Assembly: GCA_030685235.1 (NCBI GenBank)
Contig: MU839110.1
Coordinates: 186,001-250,000, forward strand
DNA from: Copromyces sp. CBS 386.78
Lineage: Eukaryota; Ascomycota; Sordariomycetes; Sordariales; Sordariaceae
DNA: 64,000 nt
Direction of reading: 5' to 3'
Positions within the stretch are counted from its first letter, which is position 1. Every line of letters begins with the position of its first letter. Positions 38,701 through 47,728 of the stretch are shown here, piece after piece. Under the pieces are notes generated by a model that made no database searches, was not told where the DNA came from, and worked only from the letters and a program-made list of their open reading frames with translations. The translations under genes and the position numbers were made by a program.

Positions 38701-40960
38701 TGTTTATTAAAGCTCTTATCCTTATAGAATTTAACTTTAATTACCCTACGTTCTTAGAAACGGACTATAATAGTTTTATATTAGGAGGAATACTTATATA
38801 AGAAGTGGATAATTATAAATACGCTATCGTATTCTATTTATAAAAATTTTCTTTTATAGAATAGAATTACCCTATTTATAATAAAGAAATATTAGTAATA
38901 ATCTACTACTTAAATTAGTAATCCATTGAATTATATTCGTACTTTAAATTTATAATTTAGACCGATTACTAGAACTTAAAGTACTTTATAGAGCAGTAAC
39001 GCCTTTCGGAATAGTAAGCCCGCTAAGTTAAAGAATTATCCCGGTTCAATTTCGATTTAATCTACTACCTTAAAATTAAAATTATAATTCTAAATACCCT
39101 TTTAAAGAGAGAATAAGATTTCTCTAATAATATTAATTTAAAAGTAAGAAATTTGTAATTTATCCTTAACGAGGTTTTATATAAATATATATACATTTTT
39201 ATTACTTCGGTAAAGGAGGGCGTAAATTTATTTAATATTAAAGTTTTTAATAATTTAAATTTATAAAAAATTTAGAATTAAGCAATTTAAACCGATTTTA
39301 CTTATTAAGAAATATACCGAATTATTTAACGTAATAACCGTACTTTCTTTATTAGTATCGGCCTTTAATTATAAATATTCGAATATAAAATCAACCCTTA
39401 AAATAAATTTATTTATAAAAACCGAATCTAGATTTTAAAATAACCGGTAACGAAAGAAGTAAACGCCTAGCCCTTCGACCCTCGAGACGAATTACATATA
39501 TAATTAATCTAACGTATTTATAATTCTAAGGTTATTAGCTACCTTAAGAGAGAAAATACTATAGCCGCTATTGCCCGAAATTTCTACTAACTACTATTCT
39601 AAGCTTAAATTCGATATTTCTTTAAGAATTGTAATATATATAATTATATTAAATAATAGAAAATATATAAATATAGCCTCCTTAAACCCCTCGACGTCCT
39701 TGACCGCTATTATAAATATTTATAAATAAATTTTATTATTAATTTACTTCTAATTTACAATTTCCGCAATTTCTAAGTTATTAAAAATAAGTTAAGTAAA
39801 AAAGTTATTTTCGAACCTATAGAAAATATAATTATTAAATAATATATAGAATACTTCTTCTAATATTTTATATAATATTACTAATAACTAGAATTAATCG
39901 TTAACAACCGAAGTATTAATTAGATTAGCGAATTCTAAACTTATTTATACTTTTTACTAAATATTAATCGTAAATTAAATATTACTTACTATTTATAAAT
40001 AAACGGAAGCTTTAAATAAATAAACTAAGAAATTTTAACCTTCTTAAAGGCTTATATTAATTAATAATAAAACGATTAAGACTGTTAGTTTCCTATAGTA
40101 TAAATAATTATTAATAACCGTATTAATTCTTTTATAAAGGTATCCCCTTTCTTTATTATTTACAGCTATTACCCGGATTCCGTCGTCCTAATAATTCGCT
40201 TAATAACCCTAGTAAAATTAGGCTTACTTAAATAACGGGCGGCCGAATTCGTTTAAAAGTTTTAATAAATTATAAATTTATATTAAATTTCTATAAAAGC
40301 GGTAATATAAGAAATAAAATAGTAAGCGAATAAAAAAAGACGCTTAATTAATAAGTTCTAATTAAGAAATAAGGTTTAATTAAATTTGGGGAATTTCCCT
40401 ACTATTAAACCTAAGAAGAAGTTAAATTAATTATACGCTAAATATATAATTATTATTATTCCTTTCCTATACGTCGTAATTTTAGATATATTTAAGAAAG
40501 GGCTAATTAACTTCTATATAAACTAAGTAAAAAAAATCGAAGAATTCCCCCTCTTTATTTAAGAAAGAATTAACTTCCAACCCCTTACTATAATAATAAA
40601 TAGCGAAGAAAAATATAAAGTTAACGAAATCTTATATATAAAGAACGCTACTATAGGAAGGGGATTTATTAAGTAAATTTTAGTAAAGTAGGTTAATTAT
40701 ACGAAATTTATTTAAGAACTTCTAAAAAAATTCCGAAAAACCGAAGTACTAAATTTATTTAAAGCTAAATATAAACCTACTAAATTAAATAACGGACTTT
40801 AAAAATAGTATTACATATAGGAAACAGCTAAGTAGAGGGAAATATATACCCGAAGGCGGAATTTTTATTTACAAAAAGAAATTACGGCCGAAATTACTAA
40901 AAAAACCCCTACTCCCTCTTAATTAATAGTTTTAGGCCTAAAAATATAAATATAAATTAG
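35800..40960 (+). pseudogene. Gag-pol of LTR element C, RIP-destroyed
   Basis: The reverse transcriptase lies at about 37,740-38,490, with LNKGFIRLNR near 37,929, LFVRKPGSKLYFYYNYYKF, and YINNILIYF near 38,310 where the family has YxDDxLIY. RNase H follows at about 38,740-39,000 (ILMENDYN-type region; NKEILVIIYYL). A degraded integrase region spans about 39,280-40,450. A chromodomain-like segment lies at about 40,600-40,790 (YKVNEILYI, GRGFIKQILVKQVNY, TEVLNLFKAKY), fitting the chromodomain pattern YEVExIL...YLVKWKGY...E. Gag occupies the upstream part but shows no motif I can name. Translation is blocked by many stops. Confidence 0.85.
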
Positions 40961-42287
40961 AATAATATAAACGTAATTTATTTAAATATTAGTAACAATA
41001 TTACCTTCTTCTTTACCTTCCTCGGTATTCCCTTTTCTTATTTCCTTATCTTCCTCCTCCCCTCCTCCTCTATTTTTTTCTTCAGCCTCCTCTATAGCCC
41101 CCGTACCTCCTAATAAAAATAAAAAAATTAATTAAATAATAGAAATAGGATTCAAAAATATTTAAATAATTTTCTAATACTTCGAAAAAAATAGTAATAA
41201 TACTTATAACTTTACTATTAACGAAAATATTAATAATTTCCCTAAATACCGTTAAATTAATAGTACTATATATTAAAAAGAGGACTATATTTATTAGGAG
41301 ACGTTAATAAAGCTAATAGTACGAAGTATTATAATATTTTCTAATAATTAACGAATAGCCGTTTTAACCTTTTAAATTTAACGGGCCCGAAAAGAGAATT
41401 TATAGTATTTAATACCCGTATTAGAAGTAGCGTCGATACCTTCTTTTTTATAAGCGAGTAACATTCCCTAAGTATTAATAGCCTTAATAAAGTACTTAAG
41501 CATAAAAGTATAAATATAATATACCTTGGAATAATAAATATATATAATACCGGGCTTAAAGTATACGTAAATTAGGTCCTATAGGGTACAATAACGGTAA
41601 AGGGACTCTTCCTCTATAGAAAGAGCGGTAACGGAACTTTAAAAATAGGTTAATTAAAAAGATTAAAGGTAGAATAGTAATAATTAATAAATATACTATA
41701 TTAAGGGAACGGATAATTTCCGAAGCTTCAATAATAAAGGTAGTATTATAAATATTATACTTAACGGCCTCCTTTTCGTAATAGGCCTAAATAATAATTA
41801 GTATAGCGTAGGCAACGCTAGCCGAAATTTAAATAATATTAATAGTAGTACAATTCTTACACACTTTATTTTCTAACATTCGGATGCGGATAGTAAATAA
41901 AGTAATATTTTTTAAGCCGGGCGGGCAATTATAACTACGGCTAGTAAGAATTGGGGGCGGGCGTAAAGGTAAAGATATTATAATAATTTTTAATTGTAAA
42001 GGAAAAGTTAGCATTAATTTAAATTAAAAATAAAGTATACTTCGCAATCTTGCAATTGTAAGAAATAAATAAAGGAAGGACGATTTATAAAATACAGGAA
42101 TATAGCGATAGTAACGAATAACGAGCGAGTAGGAACGGCGATAGCGAATTAGTTATTAATATTATTATTATTATTAAAAGAAGAAGAAAGAAGGAAAGAT
42201 CGAGGGAAATACAATTATTGCGTTTATAGTATTAAAGTAGGGTAGTAGGTGGGGTAGGAGGTGGGGTTACGGTTTGGTGGGGGGTGA

Positions 42288-42483
42288 TGTTATAGGGTTG
42301 CCGTTTAGAGGTCTTAATTTGGAAGCTTTTTAGACGTATACCCTGTTTCCTAATATAGACCCCTTGGGTATAAGAGCGCTGTCCACTGCTCCTTCTATAT
42401 ATTTAGATTCTTCTTCTCCTTATCGAACCTTTTTAATATATATTTTGCCTTGTACCTGTGCCAACCGTGCAAGAACCATAATA
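42288..42483 (+). repeat. 3' LTR of element C
   Basis: The 196 bp match 35310-35505 and are followed by CTACG. Its end retains CCTGTGCCAACCGTGC, where the 5' copy shows transitions. Confidence 0.93.
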
Positions 42484-43201
42484 CTACGTAAACGAACGTA
42501 TTAATATAATTAGTAATAAAAATTTAAAGTTATTCTTTTATATGAATAAAGGAAATTTATATTAAATATATTTAAAGTATAATTGTATATAAAATATTAA
42601 CTTTCTACTAACTAACCAAAATTTATAGCAAATTACGAAGGATAATAATTAAACTAATTAAATACTAAATTAAATATTTAAAAATTATTACCTGGGCGTA
42701 TAAAATTACGTTAATAAAGAATTTAAAAATAGAAACTTTTTATCCGCCGTTCAATTTCTATTTTAATAAATAAATTAAAGCCTTCGAAAAAAAGCTCACT
42801 TATATAAATTAAATAAAATTTATCCGAAGGACTATAATTTAAATAATTAATTATATTTAAATAAGGAGAGTAAAAGGTTAGCTACCTATTAATAAATTAA
42901 AAAGCAATACTACTAAAATTAAGTAAGTTAAAGAATAAGTATTAACGGAGAAACTTCTAACGATTATAATAGGTCCGCCCCTAGTAACGGGGGCGTAGCC
43001 GCCCCTATTATAAATATTAAAATTAACCGCTATAGACTGTAAGGGGTAATTAAAAGAAATAACGATAAGAAAGTAAGTATCGCACTATAATTACTAATTA
43101 GTAACGGCGGTAACCAAATTAGGCCGATAGTACGAATTTACTATCGCCGACTTCAACCCGAAGTTTAATAATAATACTATAAAATAATATATAATTAATA
43201 C

Positions 43202-43220
43202 AAAAAAAAAAAAAAAAAAA
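43202..43220 (+). other. Poly(A) tail of the LINE
   Basis: A run of 19 A ends the LINE and is followed, after one T, by the target-site duplication copy TTAATAACCGG. It marks the plus-strand orientation of the LINE. Confidence 0.85.
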
Positions 43221-43221
43221 T

Positions 43222-43232
43222 TTAATAACCGG
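43222..43232. repeat. Right target-site duplication of the LINE
   Basis: TTAATAACCGG pairs with TTAGTAATTAG at 16420-16430. It is the less mutated copy, keeping CC and GG. Confidence 0.75.
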
Positions 43233-46211
43233 AAGATAATAATAAATAGTATTTATTATTTAAAATAAAAATTTCCCTTCTTACTTAAATAAAGACGGAA
43301 ATTATAGGCTTCTAATCCTTCCTCTTCTAAAAGAAAGTCCTAGATATTATAATATTAATCTATTTTTATAATACGGGTAAAGAAACCTTTATATATATTA
43401 TCCTAAATTATTTATAAATAGCCGACTATTAAATAACGGCAGCCGATTAGCTATAAATAAAAAAAAAGTTCTAAATTTATTTGGACGACGGAACCCGAAT
43501 TAAGAGAATCCTTTTGTAAATATTACGGTTTAATAAATTAAATAAATACCGTTTAGTAATTGAATTGGAAGGAGAATAGTACGATAAATTCGCGCGGTAT
43601 TCGTAAATACGTTTAATTATAATATTAGAATAAGAAAATATAGGAGAGATAAGAAGAAGAAGAATTAAATTACGCTAATTATAATAATTATTTAACTACG
43701 AAGGCGGTATTAAAATAATTAACTAATATTCTTCGCGGGCGAAGAGTTTGCGGAATATATTAAATATTAATTCTTAATTCTTAATAACTTTATAATATTA
43801 TTAAACCTAATCTTTATTAACCGGAAGGGGACTAATAAAATTATTAACTATTATCGGGGAATTAATATTAATACTTCCTCTACTAAAGCCGAAAATAGGA
43901 ATAGTAAAACGATTAGTTAAAAATATTTCGTAATATCCCTTACGTTAATAATCCTCAACCTTTATATTTTAATAGTAAAAAAGAATATTAAAGTCGTATA
44001 GGAGGCCGTCTATAATTAGGCGTTCGCGTACGTCTTTAAAAAAATTAATATAAGTATTATAAAAATAACGAATTAAGGGACCGATATTATTCTAAGAGTA
44101 AGATAAAGTAATAACTATAATCTAAACGGCGTTATACTTATTATAATAATTTAATAGAATATCTAATATATATTTTATATTAATAATAAGATAAATAATA
44201 TTCTATTTACTAGCGTTTTAAAAAACGTTAGAAAAGAAAACGAAAAGTAAATTACGGGAGGAAATTTACTCTTAATTTTAATATAATAAATATATTTTAT
44301 AAGGAACATACGGAATATAATTATATTAAAGGATAGAGTATTATAAATATAATTAGTAAACTTTAGGCTATAATAGAAGTAAGGAATATAATGGACGATA
44401 TTAATTAATATAATTAGCGGGGAGAAGGGGAGGTAAATATAAGGATAAGAAAGATTTACCGGCTAGGAAGAAGGTTAAAGGCGGGGTTAAAAGTTAATAT
44501 CCGGATAAGGGCTTAGAATTCGGGCGCTAAGGAAGAGGGGAGCGTAAGAGAGCGGACGAATTTAGGGGACGGGGAATCTATTATACAGACAAAATTAACG
44601 CCGCGCTTAGTAATATTATAATTAATATAAATTATAAAGCTTAGAAGGTTAGAAGTACGGTTAAAAGGACGGTTAAAAATATAATTAATAGAAGAGGACG
44701 CTATTTTAAAAATTAATTAAATAAGGAAAAAAAGAAAATTCAAAAGATAGCGGCGGGGAAGAATTCTTATATAGAAGGAAAGGAGAGGCCCTTATACTTA
44801 TATAAACCTTAGTAGAATTATAGGAATTTAGGGAATAATAACGAGGCGGGAGTAAAGGCAAACGATAGGGAAAGGACGATTACTATAAGCGATTTAAGAG
44901 GAAGGAGCGGCATACGAAAATAGTATTTCGATTATTCTAATATTAGATCGAAGGCGGTAGAAGGGAAGTAGTTTATTTATTAAAGCGGTAGGTAAATACC
45001 GCTATAGATAGAATCGAGATAGAGCAGGCGTAATTCATTCGCAACCGAAAGGAATTAGCAGTTTTTATCCGACGGCGCTTATCGCCACACAATTTCCTCT
45101 AGAGAACTAGGAAAAGTACCCCATACTAATAAAGCGCTATAGATAAGTAGTATAGGGAATAAGACTATTATTATTATATAATCCAAGACCCTATCGCCTT
45201 ACTTAACCGCTAACGTAAAGTAGTTATCCCCAATTTAAACTTTATAGAGTATATACGTAGAGTAATAGGGCGCAACCTTATAAACCTAGAAGTTTATAAA
45301 TTGCGTAATTTAGAAGGTAATTAAGCCTTACTTGCTTAATTTACCGCACCTATCGACCGCGATTGTTATAATGACGGCTATATCCCTTCTTACAATAAAA
45401 ATAGGGTTAACCTTCGTTGGGCAATATTATAAAATATAAAGGGGAGGGTATTAACCTTTATATTTCGCCGCTAAAGATAGCCCTATAGTAGAAGTAGAAA
45501 AGGTATTCAATAGCGAGTAGTAACGTAGGAGCTAATAAGAGAAATTACCCTTATTCGAATAGATTTTGAGAAATTACGCTAAAGCCTTATAGTAAGTTTC
45601 GTAGTATTATAGAAGATATAAATTCCAATTCCAATTCTAGTTCCCTCTCCTTTACTATTGCCTTTTTACCCTCCAACTCCCTTATAAAGAATTTTAATAC
45701 CTTCCCTATCTCCCTATCCCCAAATTTAACAATAGCCGCTAATTTAGTAATAGCCGTCTTACGGCTATATACCAACTCCTATTAACGCTAATTAATTTAA
45801 TTATAAAGTGCTAATTCCTATTAGATAATTACCTTAATATTAGGACGGTCCGCCACCTTCTAATTAATTATAAGGAAATAAATAGGTAATATTAATAATG
45901 TAATATAAGTAAATTCTAATTCCTATAGCGCCGCTTCTAATATTATACTTATAAAGATTTAATAATCTAGGTAATAATTTAAGTATAGGGGGGGCTCTCC
46001 AGTACTCTAGTTAGCACTTATACGGCGGGTATTAGAATTAGGGTAGGTACGTATACTCTGGCTAGTAAGTGTAACGATTAGTATAACCGCTAATGTAGTA
46101 ATAGGGATAGTAATTATAATAGCAGGAACCGTATTAACCCTTTTAGCGGTAGATAATTGATTAGATTAATAACTCTGAATAGTTTTACGTAAAAGAGCGA
46201 CGTAGATTTGG
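43233..46211. other. Right interior part of the MULE, no gene recognised
   Basis: This 3.0 kb belongs to the outer transposon. Most is strongly RIP-mutated. The stretch at about 44,990-45,560 is less altered and GC-richer. A minus-strand frame at 45,587-45,775 (62 codons, Glu/Leu-rich C-terminus) is one of the few in the island that starts with ATG. I recognise no domain in it or in read-through translations. MULEs of other fungi can carry a second gene, so a destroyed accessory gene is possible but not shown. Confidence 0.5.
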
Positions 46212-46333
46212 TGATATATACGGTGTGCTAGGCTGGCTGGGTTAGTTGGGCTGGCTGGCTGGGCTTACTCAGCGCTAAAAAGTAGGGGGGTCTTGCTAGG
46301 GAGCATTTTAGGTCTTGCCAGCTAACCTTTTCG
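46212..46333 (-). repeat. Right terminal inverted repeat of the MULE
   Basis: It is the reverse complement of 13588-13700 over about 110 bp. A small extra run (GGGTTAGTT) splits the CTGGCTGG units. It is followed directly by CACAATCAC. Confidence 0.9.
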
Positions 46334-46342
46334 CACAATCAC
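46334..46342. repeat. Right 9-bp target-site duplication of the MULE
   Basis: CACAATCAC is identical to 13579-13587. The bordering sequence to the right returns at once to normal composition. Confidence 0.9.
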
Positions 46343-47728
46343 CTCTCATTGGTCTCCATATTAAGATGTTTTCGGGTTAGCGCTGTTGGTGTTTCCCCAC
46401 GGTGGAGTTGTCTTTTCATCGTCACTGGTCGTCTCCTCCAGTTCGACATCTGAACCCAGAACTTCCACCTGAACCATCATTTCCATCTTTCTCTTCTTCC
46501 TCGTCTCCTTTCTCTCTTTACCATAACTGTGAAATTCAAGACAGAAATGTCCTTCGCCCAAATCATGACACTCAAAATCACGGAATCAAGCCAATCCCTC
46601 CGTCTTCATCTTCGTCAGACCAAACCTCTCAAAGACCGCCCACGGTCTTAGTTGGAGGAATCATTATCACTCGGAGGATGAGCGTATATCTTCGTTCGCT
46701 CTTGCTGGACTTGGCAGAAACGCCGACTTCTTCCCGATATTGAATCAGAATGCCCCATGACCCTCTGGGATTGAGGTTCAAGCTTTGGAAACAGTGATAT
46801 CCCGGCAAGCTCCAGCACGCGGCACCTAACGCACCGGGACAAGTCCTTTGGAGGATAGGAGGCACAACACCTGGCCCGTATCACTCAAGAGGTTGGGAAA
46901 GAAAGAATGTTGGAATTACGCGCCCTGAATTTCCTTCACTGCCCTACTTCTTCACCAGGCTTCTCGCTCACCGGCACTGCTTTCCCGTATCCCAGGCTGG
47001 TCGGGTTCCCATATCCCTCTTCCCTTCAAGCCCTACAGAATCAAACCTATTTTCTGTCATCATCTTCCCATCCCTATTAAAGTCACCCCGCTCGGTCTGT
47101 TTATTTCCTGTCAAACACCGAGCTCGGTTGACTTGCAGACACGTCCCGGAGTAAGGGAGGCACGACACCCAATCCAAACTCACAAGTCTCTCTCCACCTT
47201 GTCCAATCAAAAATCTCCTGTACCGGCCGGCTTTTACCTATATACCCAAAGACACCTGAGGGTGCCAAGACGGCCGCCCAACAAACACCTTTGGCGTAGT
47301 GTGTCGTTCACGATCTGTCCTGATACGGGAGCTATGAAATTCGATATGGTCCTTCGTTGGAAACTTCGCTATCAATGAGGCTATTTTTACGACACGATTG
47401 GCCCTCTTTGGTTTCAGGCCTCCCTTTGCAAACCAACCAGCAAATTCACCACTAGCGGCACAAATGAGGGGACCATAAAGCACCTAATTAAGACTTATTC
47501 AGCCATCCCTGTTTGCAATATTGCAGCAGCAGCTGGTCCCAAGTCTGATAGTGTCCGGGCTGATACCGGCTCTTGTACGGCACCTACCAATATGGCGGTT
47601 GCCGGAAGCCCGAGATCCTTCGTCAAACAAACTACCGATTCAGTCTGAGCCTTAACGTTAACCGTTTATCTGTAACCCGAATCTCGCCTACCCACTCCAG
47701 CTTCCCATCCTGCGTCATATCTTCGTCC
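46343..47728. other. Intergenic region downstream of the Ca2+/H+ exchanger
   Basis: This 1.4 kb of normal-composition DNA lies between the transposon island and the 3' end of the exchanger gene. Before the insertion it was part of the sequence upstream of rsa4. Only short overlapping frames are seen (up to about 113 codons, Ser/Pro-rich, no motif). No RIP signature and no repeat were noted. Confidence 0.55.

Larger units (their letters stand above)
35310..42483 (+). mobile_element. LTR retrotransposon C, Ty3/Gypsy chromovirus, 7,174 bp
   Basis: Two LTRs of exactly 196 bp (35310-35505, 42288-42483) begin TGTTATGGGGCTGCC or TGTTATAGGGTTGCC and share CTTGGGTATAAGAGCGCTGT. They are flanked by CTACG. 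A G-rich tract (about 42,240-42,287) precedes the 3' LTR. Gag-pol is on the plus strand. It interrupts the LINE reverse transcriptase just after its catalytic core. A short tandem repeat sits at the start of the internal region. Confidence 0.95.
34178..43000 (+). pseudogene. LINE ORF2 reverse transcriptase, RIP-destroyed and split by LTR element C
   Basis: The frame runs 34,178-35,309 and resumes at 42,489. Motifs are those of LINE reverse transcriptases: EEDIWEILSKIAPNKVLG near 34,290 (family pattern LPxNKAPGPDG), AFxxKKL..VEKYNLLP near 34,570, NRSTEFAV near 34,655, LIFFDLKD near 34,730 (RT motif A), ILxGSPLLLILF near 34,915 (motif B, QGSPLSP), and GFADNTNIIV near 35,010 (motif C, FADD with Asp to Asn). 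After element C the frame continues with TNVLI and the thumb-like YSFIxIKEIYIKYI near 42,530. No RNase H domain was recognised between there and the poly(A). Confidence 0.85.
16431..43220 (+). mobile_element. LINE (non-LTR retrotransposon), RIP-mutated, split by three LTR elements
   Basis: The element starts at GGGGTTCGAT and ends in a run of 19 A (43202-43220). Taking out the three LTR elements and one copy of each duplication leaves 4,869 bp. The remaining pieces are 16,431-17,780, 25,256-26,915, 34,183-35,309 and 42,489-43,220. The reading frames resume correctly across each excised insertion, which supports a single split LINE. ORF1 carries zinc-knuckle remnants, and ORF2 carries a LINE-type reverse transcriptase resembling the fungal Tad-like group. 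It sits inside the MULE transposase gene on the same strand. Confidence 0.87.
13588..46333 (+). mobile_element. Mutator-like DNA transposon (MULE), RIP-mutated, carrying nested insertions
   Basis: The outer element begins with CGAAAAGGCTAGCTGG and ends with its inverted copy CCAGCTAACCTTTTCG, flanked by the 9-bp duplication CACAATCAC. It spans 32,746 bp. Removing the LINE insertion and its duplication leaves about 5.9 kb. The left part (13,588-16,430) holds a degraded MULE transposase. The right part (43,233-46,333) has no frame I recognise. The interior is almost free of CpA and TpG, whereas the terminal repeats are much less changed. The element should be inactive. An alternative, a single giant cargo-carrying transposon, is ruled out by the separate duplications of each inner element. 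Confidence 0.9.

Noticed and set aside
13700..46200. Centromere or subtelomere
   Set aside because: The AT-rich, RIP-mutated composition would fit, but the block is bounded exactly by one transposon and its 9-bp duplication with genes on both sides. No telomere repeat is present, and 32 kb is short for a Neurospora centromere.
13588..46333. A single giant cargo-carrying transposon (Starship-like)
   Set aside because: No tyrosine-recombinase gene was seen. Each inner block has its own LTRs or poly(A) and its own target-site duplication, so the size is explained by nested insertions.
13588..46333. hAT-type element
   Set aside because: hAT elements make 8-bp duplications and have short terminal repeats. 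Here the duplication is 9 bp, the repeats exceed 100 bp and the transposase motifs are Mutator-like.
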